A stretch of DNA of 64,000 bases. Origin: Glandiceps talaboti (Eukaryota > Hemichordata > Enteropneusta > Spengelidae). A program made the translations under genes and the position numbers. This document shows, in pieces, positions 34,443 to 47,232 of this stretch (within the stretch, counting starts at the first letter, position 1; every line of letters starts with the position of its first letter). The notes below the pieces were generated by a model that made no database searches, was not told the DNA's origin, and saw nothing but the letters and a program-made list of their open reading frames with translations. The stretch covers positions 19,277,710 to 19,341,709 of the forward strand of contig NC_135568.1 of NCBI RefSeq assembly GCF_964340395.1, given 5' to 3'.

Positions 34443-34520
34443 TAGACACAGACACACGCACGGTCAGACACTGCATCATGCCATAAGTACGACTGATCCT
34501 GAGTGTTTAGTTGAGCTAAA
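33996..34520. mobile_element. Interspersed family, right part of an interrupted copy
   Basis: Continues with CCTACCCATCCCTGTTGTTA and the CAAACTGCGCAGTAG and GATCATTTTGA blocks, ending in a (CA)n run at 34393-34438. It lacks a clear CTTATCAGTTCAG end. Confidence 0.6.
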
Positions 34521-35176
34521 ACCTGTACAAATCTCTTCAGAAAAGCACAGAACTCAGTCACCCAACTTATAACAGTGATGGAAAACATGATCATATTACA
34601 CAAATCCTAATTAATGGTCTTCCCTTCAATATCTTGCTGTTTCATTGTTTGAGGAGTACTAGTGTATATGCCCTTCAGCTATAAAATTTCATGCTGCCAA
34701 TTGGAGAGACAAATCACCAAAATCACTGTGTAATCAAGTTTATAGGTTAAATTTGTCTCGACATTATCAAGATAAATATCAATGAATATGTCACTACTTA
34801 TTTCCATATGTTATTGTCATTTGTACAATACTAAAGAGCCAGAAATGATTTTTGAAGCTATTAGACTACCATGTATTCTTGATTTTCTTATATATAATTT
34901 AGTCTGTCAAATTGTTATTGTATTTATTGTAAAAGTTGTTATCACAAATGTATGTGATTGTCAAGTATGCATTTCTGATACTTGAATGTGTTTGTATGTT
35001 CAAAGTCAGGTTACATTCATTCATTTCAAACATCCATCCCATTGCAGATCAAAGTAAATGTGAACTAAATTGTTATGATATAATATTATAAAATAATATT
35101 TTTTTTCCTGAACATGTTTGCCACTGAATTTTATGAGTATTAAATTACATGAAGAATTGAAATACCAAGATATGTC

Positions 35177-35235
<59 letters not shown>

Positions 35236-35780
35236 AATAATGTGTGTGTATTTGAGGAGAACATTTATTTACAACTGTGTAGTTTTCTTTGAAATTATTG
35301 CAAGATACATTTGTTGTACATGTAGTTCATTTCTTGTTATATTAAGTATATGTTTAATCTCTGCCAGGAGATTGCTGAAATATTCTATGATTGAAGGCAT
35401 GCCTATGTGTTTCATTTTGCAATCATTTTCTCATTTCAATTATATCAGTTCAGGTGTTGAGTGTGTTGAGATCTTAGTGCTTTGGATAATTTGCAATTGT
35501 TACATTAGCCAGAGTCAACAGTCCAAACAACAATTGGAATTTCAAGGTAAAGAATATTATGGGATAATAGGACCAGGAACATGTTGATGTTGACAAACCA
35601 TATAGCTACACAAAGAATCTACTCAAAACTAATGATGATCTGTGTATGGATAATTGTCATACATGTATTAGACTTGCTAACACACTATACCAGGAGGTCA
35701 TTGCTAGATTGAAGGGTCTATAAGCTATAACACATTTCATACACTTTGAAGGAGTTATTACATGTATGTTGTCACAAAAT
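34521..35780. other. No gene recognised; contains (ATCT)15
   Basis: A pure (ATCT)n run of about 15 units lies at 35177-35236. The 115-codon frame starting just after it (35240-35587) is hydrophobic and Cys-rich but has no recognisable domain and probably is chance. Confidence 0.5.
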
Positions 35781-36430
35781 AGCGCCAATGGTATTGTAGC
35801 ACAACTGTACATTAAAAAAAAATACATGATCATCAATGCTTGGTATAGGTGTTCATTTGCTGAATGATTATCCAGTTGCCTATCCAGCCCTGTTGTTATC
35901 TTTGCAATATATGCAATCATTTGGCTGTTTCTATGGGTGTGGACATGTTGCTAGACATATTTGCACACATTTTTAAATGTTCATTCACTTGGCATGGTCT
36001 TGTTGCTAGGTATATTTGCATACATTTTTTGAATGTTTACTCACTTGTCTATTAATCCCTGTTATCTTTGCACTATGCATAATCATTTGGCTGTTGCTAT
36101 GGGTGTGATCTTGTTCCTTGGCAAATGTACATACATTTTTTTGAATATTTATTCACTTGAACATTAATCCCTGTTATCTTTGCAATATATGCAATAATTT
36201 GGCTGTTTCTAAGGGTGTGGTCTTGTTGCTAGGCATATTTCCATACACTTTTTCCAAACTTTGTCTACTTGTTTAAGAATCCCTGTAGTTATCTTTGTGA
36301 AACACACAATCTTTTGCCTGCTGCTATGGGCATACTCATGGTTGCTAGGGATATTTGCATACATTTTTGAATGTTTACTCACCAACCAGATGATGTTATT
36401 TAAGCAAAATATTCTGGAATTGGTTGTTGG
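35780..36430. mobile_element. Interspersed family, left part of a second interrupted copy
   Basis: At least four monomers starting GGCTGTTTCTATGGGTGTGG (near 35921, 36072, 36202, 36318) alternate with GCATATTTGCATACATTTTT and ATCCCTGTTATCTTTGC. Interrupted at 36431 by a TTAA-flanked element. Confidence 0.65.
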
Positions 36431-36434
36431 TTAA

Positions 36435-37398
36435 GGTACACGGGGAAGAATCGCCTTGACTATTTACGACGTAATCCGACACAGCACGAAGTGTTTTGGA
36501 CTTTGAACTTATTTGCATATGTCAAATTGTCCATGCTCACGTCCCACCACGGCCAGTCAAAGAGGAGGAACATTATAGTCCAATATTCATGCTCCTTTAC
36601 CAAAATATACTCAAGAATTGTCATTCCTGACAAAAAAAATTCTTAAATACTGCACTAATGTTTCAAAATACCCGCGATGTCACAACCAATGCACTATCGG
36701 GCGATCCGTTATGCAGAGACCTACTTCCGCATTCCACTCCATTATCATGGCGCCACCCGTAACATCTCATGAATATTTATTAAAAACGTCATCTTCGGCT
36801 TCGTTCGGCAAGATTTTTTTACGTTCGGACTAATCCTTTGACCCAACTTTGCGTGTTAGCGGGAAGTACCCGGATGATAACGTAGTTCTATGGTAATTCT
36901 TCAGACTCTGACCTATCGATGTTTGGCACTCGCTTTTCAATCGGATCACTCGTTACAGATTTACGTGATTTCGCCTGGGACTTGAAAATGACATCGTTTG
37001 GACTCAAAAATGCACCATTTTCATAGTTTTTACTAAGAATTAATTGGAAATTAACCTAGTTTCTATAAAACATCGATAGAGTATGTTGTTTTGAATGTGT
37101 CTAGGTCATAGTTCAGGGTGTACGGCAAATACATTTACAGGAAACGCTCGCCGAAATTTTCACCGATTTTTTCCCAAAATCTTGACCAAATTTGACGTTT
37201 TTGTAAAGAAAATCGCTTCTACCAAGCAATTATTTTTTCATACATCGATTCACTAGGTATTTTTAAGTCTGTATTCGAAGTTTCATGAAAATTAAACAGC
37301 AAATTTCCATATGAGTGGCATGTGAACTCAACAATGTATGTTAGTAATTGTTACAGATCTAAGGGCCTGCAATCGGCAGCGGTTCTTCCCCGTCTACC
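36435..37398. mobile_element. piggyBac-like non-autonomous transposon with TTAA duplication
   Basis: The left end GGTACACGGGGAAGAATCGC and the inverted right end GGTAGACGGGGAAGAACCGC match at 18 of 20 positions. TTAA stands on both sides (36431-36434 and 37399-37402). Excising it rejoins GGTTGTTGG-TTAA-GGTGTGGTC, the monomer of the surrounding family, so the insertion is confirmed by its empty site. The 964-bp body is CpG-richer than its surroundings and has no transposase frame. Confidence 0.85.
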
Positions 37399-37402
37399 TT
37401 AA

Positions 37403-37801
37403 GGTGTGGTCATGTTCGCTAGGGCCAACTGCGTCAAAAATTTTAAAACCAAATCTGCAGAATAACACCTCTGGAAACATGGTACCAAATTTCTGTTTCA
37501 TTTTTGACCAAAATTCCCATTTTCACACCTACTTTGCATATCACTGATGAGATCATTGTACACTTAATAATTCATCATCTATCCCCCCCCCCCCCCTCCA
37601 TGCATCCCCATCAAATTTCATCCCAATCTGCTAAGTAGTTTTGGAATTAAAGTTTTTTTGACCAAAAATCACATTTTTTGACACAAATCACACATCGGTG
37701 GTAAGATCATTTTGATTTCAACATTTTCCCAACTAGACACCCAAGGTAATATACCAACCAAACATCATGGCAATTTTTTCTGCAGTGTTTTACTTTGAGT
37801 T

Positions 37802-37847
<46 letters not shown>

Positions 37848-37870
37848 TATCAGTTCAGGTGTGCTAAAAA
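37403..37870. mobile_element. Interspersed family, right part of the second interrupted copy
   Basis: Runs from GGTGTGGTCATGTTCGCTAG through AATAACACCTCTGGAAACAT, a poly-C run near 37583, CCCAACTAGACACCCAAGGT, a (CA)n run (37805-37846) and the end CCTTATCAGTTCAGGTGTGC. Confidence 0.75.
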
Positions 37871-38134
37871 GGAATAATTGTTTAAAAAGCTAATTGTTGT
37901 TTCTGTTCTATAACAGATGAGACGAGACAACAGATTTTAAAACCAGCATGATTGCTAGATTTGAAAGGCAATGATTATTCTCTGGTCTAGTTCTGAATTA
38001 GCAATTCTGGCCACTTGAATCAAAGTTTTAGCTGTTCATAATTCTCTGTATACTTGGTATGCAAGTAATTTACAGTCATGAGTCATCTGTGCTTAGAATA
38101 AGTCAAAGTTTTTATCTAAATAGTTTCATTGCAG

Positions 38135-38236
<102 letters not shown>

Positions 38237-38364
38237 GGGTACGTTCCAACTCTATTACCTCTGGTATAATCATATATGTAATGACTACGGTACTCATTTT
38301 GTACATGTTCACATGCATTTCCAAAGAATACAGTCAAATAGGGTTACTTTGACAGATAAACATA

Positions 38365-40330
38365 TCTAGCTGTTCATGACAATATGAAATACTATTTGTA
38401 CAGTAACTTTATTTTAGCTGTTCATGACAATATGAAATACTATTTGTACAGTAACTTTATTTTAGCTGTTTATGACAATATGAAATACTATTTGTACAGT
38501 AACTTTATTTTAGCTGTTTATGACAATATGAAATACTATTTATACAGTAACTTTATTTTAGCTGTTTATGACAATATGAAATACTATTTATACAGTAACT
38601 TTATTTTAGCTGTTTATGAGATTATGAAATACTATTTATACAGTAACTTTATTTTAGCTGTTTATGACAATATGAAATACTATTTGTACAGTAACTTTAT
38701 TTTAGCTGTTTATGACAATATGAAATACTATTTATACAGTAACTTTATTTTAGCTGTTTATGACAATATGAAATACTATTTATACAGTAACTTTATTTTA
38801 GCTGTTTATGGCATGGAATACTATTTGTACAGTAACTTTATTTTAGCTGTTTATGACAATATGAAAAACTATTTATACAGTAACTTTATTTTAGCTGTTC
38901 ATGACAATATGAAATACTATTTATACAGTAACTTTATTTTAGCTGTTTATGACATGGAATACTATTTATACAGTAACTTTATTTTAGCTGTTTATGACAA
39001 TATGAAATACTATTTATACAGTAACTTTATTTTAGCTGTTCATGACAATATGAAATACTATTTATACAGTAACTTTATTTTAGCTGTTTATGACATGGAA
39101 TACTATTTATACAGTAACTTTATTTTAGCTGTTTATGACAATATGAAATACTATTTATACAGTAACTTTATTTTAGCTGTTCATGACAATATGAAATACT
39201 ATTTGTACAGTAACTTTATTTTAGCTGTTTATGACAATATGAAATACTATTTATACAGTAACTTTATTTTAGCTGTTTATGACAATATGAAATACTATTT
39301 GTACAGTAACTTTATTTTAGCTGTTTATGACAATATGAAATACTATTTATACAGTAACTTTATTTTAGCTGTTTATGACAATATGAAATACTATTTATAC
39401 AGTAACTTTATTTTAGCTGTTTATGACAATATGAAATACTATTTGTACAGTAACTTTATTTTAGCTGTTTATGACAATATGAAATACTATTTATACAGTA
39501 ACTTTATTTTAGCTGTTTATGACAATATGAAATACTATTTATACAGTAACTTTATTTTAGCTGTTTATGACAATATGAAATACTATTTATACAGTAACTT
39601 TATTTTAGCTGTTTATGACAATATGAAATACTATTTATACAGTAACTTTATTTTAGCTGTTTATGACATTATGAAATACTATTTGTACAGTAACTTTATT
39701 TTAGCTGTTTATGATATTATGAAATACTATTTATACAGTAACTTTATTTTAGCTGTTTATGACATTATGAAATACTATTTGTACAGTAACTTTATTTTAG
39801 CTGTTTATGACAATATGAAATACTATTTATACAGTAACTTTATTTTAGCTGTTTATGACAATATGAAATACTATTTATACAGTAACTTTATTTTAGCTGT
39901 TTATGACAATATGAAATACTATTTATACAGTAACTTTATTTTAGCTGTTTATGACAATATGAAATACTATTTATACAGTAACTTTATTTTAGCTGTTTAT
40001 GACAATATGAAATACTATTTATACAGTAACTTTATTTTAGCTGTTTATGACAATATGAAATACTATTTATACAGTAACTTTATTTTAGCTGTTTATGACA
40101 TTATGAAATACTATTTGTACAGTAACTTTATTTTAGCTGTTTATGACAATATGAAATACTTTTTATACAGTAACTTTATTTTAGCTGTTTATGACAATAT
40201 GAAATACTATTTATACAGTAACTTTATTTTAGCTGTTTATGACATTATGAAATACTATTTATACAGTAACTTTATTTTAGCTGTTTATGACAACATGAAA
40301 TACTATTTATACATTAACTTTATTTTAGTA
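38365..40330 (+). repeat. 48-bp minisatellite, about 40 units, open in one frame
   Basis: The unit reads ATGAAATACTATTTATACAG, TAACTTTATTTTAGCTGTTT, ATGACAAT. In one frame it encodes MKYYLYSNFILAVYDN, and the frame stays open from 38384 to 40384 (666 codons) with a short unique C-terminus (KSVYSSDLYSNNISNN). Three units are 45 bp (GACATGGAA for GACAATATGAAA), an in-frame loss. The commonest variant, TTG/TTA, is synonymous; others change Tyr to His or Asn to Ile. A 48-bp unit stays open automatically if one unit is open, so this does not prove translation. No signal peptide or flanking exon is evident. Confidence 0.9.
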
Positions 40331-40384
40331 TCAAAATCTGTTTATTCTTCTGACTTGTATAGCAATAACATTTCAAACAATTGA

Positions 40385-41419
40385 AGACATAGTCCCAAAG
40401 ATATTAAGTCCCCAACTTGTGTGTTTATGGCAAAGTTATTCAGTTAATTAACTTGGGTACAAATTTTAATGTTAATGAGATTTCCCTTCAAATCTGAGAT
40501 GCCTGCATTCCACTCACTGACCATTGGAGAGCCTGATATGTTTTGTTTTGTTTTCGCTTTAGAAATATTATCAGTCGTTACAGCATTTTAGATTATCAAC
40601 TGTCATTTTTATGTAGTTAAGTATATTGTTTTGTAAAATTTGAACATGAATAGAATATTGTTTTCGTGACTTTCACATAATCTGTTCCATGTGTGCTACC
40701 TCAACTTTTGGTAAATTCACCTCTGTATGATTTACACAATCATGGTCACTATATTTAAAAATTTGGATTTCTTGAACTTTCACTTCATATATTTCTTGTT
40801 TTTGTTAGATTTTTGTTGTTTCAAGGCATAATTCCATGACAAATGGCAGATTGAAATCACTATAGTTCACACTTGCAATAATCGTTTAGACTACATACCG
40901 GTACATGCCAATCAGGGCAAAAATGACATCAAAGTTCATATAATTACTATATTTATCTATAGTTTGAGCAAAAATATAATATTGTCACTATCCACACTCT
41001 TTTGGTAGTTTTGGTATAATTTTTTGCTCTTTCTCTTTTTCAGGATTTGATACTGTAAGAGGCTGTGATCCCATTGTTATGACTTGCTCAGAACACAAAA
41101 AAAAAACCCATAATAAACCCATTCTCCACACAAAAACAAAAAAATAGATCAGTGAGTCTACATTGCCTGTCAGTAGTCATATGAAACAAATTACAATCAA
41201 TAAAAATTAAACTGAAGAGTCTTATATTTTACAACCCTTATGGATGCTATCAGGTACTGTACCAATATATTCACAGCAATAGAACCCACACGTGTATGCA
41301 CACTGTGTACATCCAAGTCTAAGTAATTTCCTAACTACACATCAAATTTGAATCTGTACGATTTATGGTTCAAATAAGGTCAAGATGCCACTTTTGGTAC
41401 AGATAATGAATAGAAGTCA
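40385..41419. other. No gene recognised
   Basis: AT-rich, with an A-rich patch at about 41095-41150 that could be an old retroposon tail. No supported frame. Confidence 0.35.
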
Positions 41420-42050
41420 TCACAGTTACCTATCCATCCAGCCCTGTTGTTACATTTGCAATATACACAATCATTTAACTGTTGGTATGGGAGTGGTCAT
41501 GTTGCTAGACATATTTGCATACATTTTTTGAATGTTCATTCATCTGCCTATGAATCTCTGATAATATCTTTGCAATACATGTGATCATTTGACTGTTGCT
41601 ATAGGCGTGCTCTTGCTGTTTAATAGTCCCATTTACATACATGTTTTGAATGTTTATTTATTTATGTATTTAACCATAATCTGCATATCACTCATGGCAT
41701 CATCATGTGATTAATATTCACTGATCTGTACATTCCAAGAAACATCCCTGTGAAATTACAGACAAATCAGCAAAGTCCTTTCGGAATTAAAGATTTTTGA
41801 CCAAATAGTTCATATTTGTATACCTAATTTGCATATCACTATTAGGAGCATCATATAATGAAATTCTTTTTACTATAAACCCCTCGAAGAAAGTTCCCAC
41901 CCAATTTCAGACTGATCTGCCCCCAGTAGGTTTACATTTTAATTTTTTCTAACCAAAAAAAACCCACATTTTTTTACCCAAATCATACACCTGTGAGGCA
42001 ATCATTTTCCTTTGAACAATTTCCAAACTAGACACCACACGCTATATAAA
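41420..42050. mobile_element. Interspersed family, further copy
   Basis: Shares TATCCATCCAGCCCTGTTGT, GCATACATTTTTTGAATGTT, AATTTGCATATCACT and CAAACTAGACACC with the other copies. The (CA)n block and terminal end are missing. Confidence 0.6.
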
Positions 42051-44676
42051 CTGTTGTAAGTTCACAACAGAACGAGTCAAGGTTCTCATCATGACTTTTC
42101 CAATCTTGCATTAATTTGCGACTTTTGTTGTTGATTTGTGTTTGTGGAATTATGCCACAAACGTGGACTTGCTACATTATGTTAAGTACCCCAAATTTGT
42201 AGTGGAATTATGAAAACTTAAACCTGAAGTTCATCAAACATTATCAGAAGTTACTTCATTCAAAGCGTTTTGTGTAATATTGCAATTGGATATTTCATTG
42301 TTGACTGTTTTGACAATTAGCTCAAAGACAAATTGCAACATTTATTGTAATAATATGATTCTAAAAATATAAGCTGTAGGTGTGCATACTGACAGGAACA
42401 GTCTAGAGTCAAATGATTATAATTAATATTAAGTTTTGAATTTATGAAATTATTTTAAGATCAAATAGATTACTTTATTATATTCATCTTTATAGGTGGT
42501 AGACTTGGTACATAATGCTGTAGGTCATCATAGCTGATAGATGATGATACTTTTCTTACAATGGAGAAGAAGTCACAATGGAAAATTGTTGACCCCATAA
42601 CTTATAAGGCGCAACTTACCATTGTTGAATTTTACCATTATTCTATTTTCTGTAAATCATTCATTTATTGTACTTGTGTCTTCAGAACTTGTTGGCATTT
42701 TTAAAGTGATATTTCATAAATTGTTGATGTGTAATGAAACTCATATTTGTCATTTACATGTATGTTACTGATTGCACATATAAATCTGAACCGATGACTT
42801 TCAGAAAAACAGGTTTAGCTCTTCAACATATTTAGCTCTTTTAATGGCAGTATCCTATACCCTTAGTGATGGTGATTGTAAGCCACACCACTACACATAT
42901 TCTTTGAGTATCGATTGTATGGAGCACTTATTGTCCCCAAAAAACACAAATTCATGGACAGCAAGAGGTAGTTACTAGACAGTCACAATGTATACATACA
43001 TTATAGACATGAGGCACACACGATGTGTTTCCCTTCATCATTGTAAAGAAACCACACTTCCCAGTAAATTGTGAATGTTATACTCAATTGGTGGCAAATA
43101 AAATGTAGTATATTATTGCCAGTCAAAGTATTATAAATTAATTTCCTGTGAACTGTTTTTCCAATACATGTTTTTTGATGCAGGATTACACAATAAGGAT
43201 TTTTGAAAGCCTCAGATGCAAAATAGTCCAGGATGAAGTTTTGGTAATGTAACTTCAGTTTGAGCACTGTTGACGTAAGAAGAGATTTGTTTTGGCCATA
43301 AACGGGGAAATAACTGATATGCATATAATATCATACACGTTGTCAAATTGTCTGAGTATATATGAATTGGTTTAATTCTAAGACAGGTCGGGCTGGGAAC
43401 ACAATTTTGTCAGCAGAGTGGTTGTCTAATGATATATTCACTGCATACTTGAACACCAGGTGTTCTGTAACCTGGTACATCCACCTATAAACCATGGTCT
43501 ATTTCTCAAAGTTTTATCCACTTGCCTACTCAACCCTGTCATTTTGACTGAATAGAGTCATCATGTTCACAAATTTAACTCTCCATGCTATGTCAAAAGA
43601 CCAGAAGTTTTTTTAAATCATGTTTTATCAACCAAAAAATGTTGCACTCCATTGCCATGATTAACAAAGTACCACCAAAGCTTTTAAAAAAGGGTGGAAA
43701 AATGTGAATTATGATGTTTTTCGCGTATTTGTAGTGTTTTGAAAGAACTAAACAACACCTCAAATGTATTTGGCATTCTGACATTGTAAGACCCTCTAGT
43801 AAATGTTTAGATTATCAATATGGCACACTCGAGATTATATAGTGTAGAAAACCATTCACACATGAGATGTGTCAAACCTCTACCAGAATGGGATGATATA
43901 TAACTAGGCTAGGTAGTCGAAAAACAATAGATACTAACTACACTGTGTCGATTTCATCAGTGATGATTGCATGCCACAATGCTACGCTGAACACTCAAAG
44001 AAATTGATATCAACAGACATTGTTAACAAACAAATTTACCACCACACAGAAACTTGAATCGATTGGTATATCACTACTGCACAGTAGTACACACATCTTC
44101 GGCACAACTCGTTGGAGAACATATCGTGTGATTGTAAGTTGGCGACTGCTGTCGCAACAAGTCTAGGCCAATTGTTTTTGGCAAATACAGTTAGATTTCG
44201 TAAATAGGACAAGATTAGATACATCATCAAACAGCTTTAGCCATTCATATTTTCAGAGGGTATGGATAGCAAATCATTGAAAATCTATTTTGAACATGAG
44301 AAATCATGTACTTGTTAGTACAGTGAGGTCAATGGAAGTACCATACTTAGATTGACTCTCGTAGTTTTGACTTGCAATTGTGAAGTTAGTTTGTAGCCAA
44401 TTTACCAAATACCATAAAAAAACGACAAATATGTCCTCAAAAAACCGACTAATGTGTCTCGCAAGGTCATGATCATACAAAATTGTATAGATTTGACTTA
44501 TGCGAATATTCTATGAATGATATGAAATATTAAAATGATTACAGATCATAAACTTTTGTCTAATGAGCGTCTCTATGTAACATAATACTATGCTACAAAA
44601 AAAAGTAAAGTGAAGTATTTCAGAATGTTACATAGATAAACTTACACATCTCTGAACCTATAGAACACATCCTAAC
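42051..44676. other. No gene recognised
   Basis: 2.6 kb of AT-rich sequence, downstream of the last spectrin exon found. Frames up to 107 codons have no motif. If the spectrin-like gene continues, its next exon (repeat end, starting with phase 0) should lie here or left of it; I could not identify one. Confidence 0.35.
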
Positions 44677-44872
44677 CTGGATATGAGCAGCCACACTCTG
44701 TACTTCTTGACTTCTTTCAACTTGTATGGCGGTAGTCATTTCATTAATTTCTGTCAGTCTGGTCTTGTTGGCTGCCAAGAGATCACCAGCTTCACGTCTC
44801 AGCATGTGTTGAGTCCATGAATCTTCCAGACAACGTTTTCTTTTATTGGCTATCTCCAGCAAATGTGTGTAT
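44677..44872 (-). CDS. Spectrin-like exon C'1 (shortened repeat body)
   Basis: Acceptor CTGTTTAG at the right, donor CAG|GTTAGG at the left; 196 nt, phase 2 in, phase 0 out. It encodes YTHLLEIANKRKRCLEDS, then MLRREAGDLLAANKTRLTEI, ending SVAAHIQ (65 residues). Compared with the full exon C it lacks 37 residues between GDLL and AANK, removing the conserved WMNDKEA helix and the DFPKDL segment, in frame. It pairs with E1 upstream, continuing QIEDQ-YTHLLE as in canonical spectrin (QVEELYHSLLE type). Confidence 0.85.
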
Positions 44873-45247
44873 CTAAACAGAAATTAAACACATTTTAGCA
44901 CTTTACTTTAGCCAATTTGATAACGTTACAGGTGTGTCGAATGGATAGTACAATGTATATAGTGCTTCATCACAAACTTGTCAAAAAATCTTTTTTGAGG
45001 TCAGTAAACTTACTTAGGTTTGCCTGCAACATTCTATACATCATTGTCAAGCTGGGAAGTAGGTCAAATGTCCCAGAATTCCATAGCTGTTTTACCAGGG
45101 TTCCCTATCAAACTATAGTCAATGTTACAAAGGTTCAAAAATCTTTGCTAAAATGCTGCATCTAAAATGTAAATTTCATGACTTTCTTCCATCAACATTG
45201 TGCAACTTCTCTGTAAGAAACCCATGGTGATAATTATAGTAACTTAC

Positions 45248-45399
45248 TGATCTTCGATCTGTCTCTGTCTCTGTCTCTGTCTGTTGGCAATACTATTGAC
45301 TTCATCAGCCAAGTTACCCTGGGATGAGGACTGCACTGAATCTATCTTCTCAGTTGCTGGTACAAAACCTTGATCATTTACTTCAACGTTCCACTGGTC
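45248..45399 (-). CDS. Spectrin-like exon E1 (second half of SH3 and linker)
   Basis: Acceptor TTGATAG, donor CA|GTAAGT; 152 nt, phase 0 in, phase 2 out. It encodes DQWNVEVNDQGFVPATEKID and a linker with a short RQ repeat (NRQRQRQRQIED). Canonical alpha-spectrin SH3 has [20 protein letters not shown]; here the first Trp is Gln, the Arg is missing and the Tyr of the PAAYV block is lost. The fold core (VEVND, GFVPA) remains. Confidence 0.88.
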
Positions 45400-46516
45400 C
45401 TATCAACATAAACATATAAAATATCTTATGGGTTTCTTGCTGACAGAAACACCAGAGTATCATTTGTAAACTTATATATAATTCCCAAATATTTTTCTTC
45501 GTTCAGCCAAGGAAAATACAAGTAACCTAAGGGGCCTTTGTCATGATGAGTCACTTGAGGAGTGACTACCCTTAGAGGTCACGAATAGTTTCCGGCTGAA
45601 TGAAGAAATATGTTGGGAATAATGATTCTACAATGAAGTACCATATCCAGTAAGATTGGGGAAAGTAAGGGCAATTTTTAACACAACAGAACCGATGACA
45701 CAGACACATGTTGTCTTGACATAGAATGACCATATAATCCATATTTTTGGTTTAGTTTGGTTCATGCATGGTATAATTTATTCTTACATGAATGCTAAAT
45801 AAACAATTTAAATTGTGAAATTTAGATTTGATTCAAAGTTCTCTTCTCATATTATTCCAGTCCAGTCAGATGCTTCTATTACAGAACGATCTGGACCCCA
45901 ATACTCAGCAGTAACAGTGAGAGGGCCACAACAGCAACAATCTTCTAAAGACATTTTATCCCTACGTCATCACAAGATCATGTGACCAGGGACTAAAGAG
46001 TCTTAAACTTAAATCTTATGAAAATACAGAATTTATCCAGAGTTTTATATCATGCTCAAACTTTATAACTATATTCCCAATCGTTAAAATCCCTGCTTTA
46101 CAAAATTTCATTCATTTATGTAGAATTCAAACAGTGGCCATTTGAATGAGAAATGGATTTGAAATTTATAATATAATTTTATCATGGCTTCATACTTGAA
46201 AAGTCAAAGTGAAACAACTTAGGTGGATTCTGTGTTTGTAATTCAATATACTGCAAATATCTATTTAAAAAAACGTGTCACAAAGTTTGTTATTGTACGT
46301 ACAATATCAAACATTTTTCATACTTACCGGTCTTTTGCCATTTATTGAGTTACAAACAAGGACTTGGCATATGTTGTTTCATACTGATTTTTCAAGTAGG
46401 AAGCCATGATAAAATTGTTTTATAAATTAAAAATCCAAAACAAATACCCCAATTCTCATCCATATGGCCACTTTAAGACCCAACTCAATTAATCATAGCA
46501 TAGAACACATCCTAAC
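45400..46516 (-). other. Intron between C'2 and E1
   Basis: 1.1 kb without coding signal. Parts (for example GAAAATACAGAATTTATCCA near 46019) are homologous to introns right of the C exons at 52.5, 54.2 and 57.5 kb, showing that the C' and C units descend from one duplicated block. Confidence 0.6.
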
Positions 46517-46712
46517 CTGGATATGAGCAGCTACACTCTGTACTTCTTGACTCCTTTCAACTTGGATGGCGGTAGTCATTTCATTAATTTCTGTCAGTCT
46601 GGTCTTGTTGGCTGCCAAGAGATCACCAGCTTCACGTCTCAGCATGTGTTGAGTCAATGAATCTTCCAGACAACGTTTTCTTTTATTGGCTATCTCCAGC
46701 AAATGTGTGTAT
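46517..46712 (-). CDS. Spectrin-like exon C'2 (shortened repeat body)
   Basis: Near-identical duplicate of C'1, 196 nt with the same splice sites and the same 37-residue deletion. It differs by Leu for Trp in LEDSLTQHML. Offset to C'1 is 1840 bp. Confidence 0.85.
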
Positions 46713-47080
46713 CTAAACAGAAATTAAACACATTTTAGCACTTTACTTTAGCCAATTTGATAACGTTACAGGTGTGTCAAATGGATAGTATATAGTGCTT
46801 CATCATAAACTTGTCAAAAAATCTTTTTTGAGGTCAGTAAACTTACTTAGGTTTGCCTGCAACATTCTATACATCATTGTCAAGCTGGGAAGTAGGTCAA
46901 ATGTCCCAGAATTCCATAGCTGTTTTACCAGGGTTCCCTATCAAACTATAGTCAATGTTACAAAGGTTCAAAAACCTTTGCTAAAATGCTGCATCTAAAA
47001 TGTAAATTTCATGACTTTCTTCCATCAACATTGTGCAACTTCTCTGTAAGAAACCCATGGTGATAATTATAGTAACTTAC

Positions 47081-47232
47081 TGATCTTCGATCTGTCTCTG
47101 TCTCTGTCTCTGTATGTTGGCAATACTATTGACTTCATCAGCCAAGTTACCCTGGGATGAGGACTGCACTGAATCTATCTTCTCAGTTGCTGGTACAAAA
47201 CCTTGATCATTTACTTCAACGTTCCACTGGTC
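47081..47232 (-). CDS. Spectrin-like exon E2 (second half of SH3 and linker)
   Basis: Duplicate of E1 with the same borders (acceptor GTGATAG, donor CA|GTAAGT). It encodes DQWNVEVNDQGFVPATEKID; the RQ run begins NIQRQRQRQ. Follows exon D in frame. Confidence 0.87.

Noticed and set aside
35240-35587. 115-codon hydrophobic Cys-rich frame after the ATCT microsatellite
   Set aside because: AT-rich composition, no domain, no splice or promoter context; likely chance.
38365-40330. CRISPR-like array (regular direct repeats)
   Set aside because: Units are contiguous with no unique spacers; it is a minisatellite in an animal genome. The same applies to 10640-14372.
43001-43324. 107-codon minus-strand frame as the next spectrin exon
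   Set aside because: No spectrin-like sequence, no matching phase or splice sites; composition looks intergenic.
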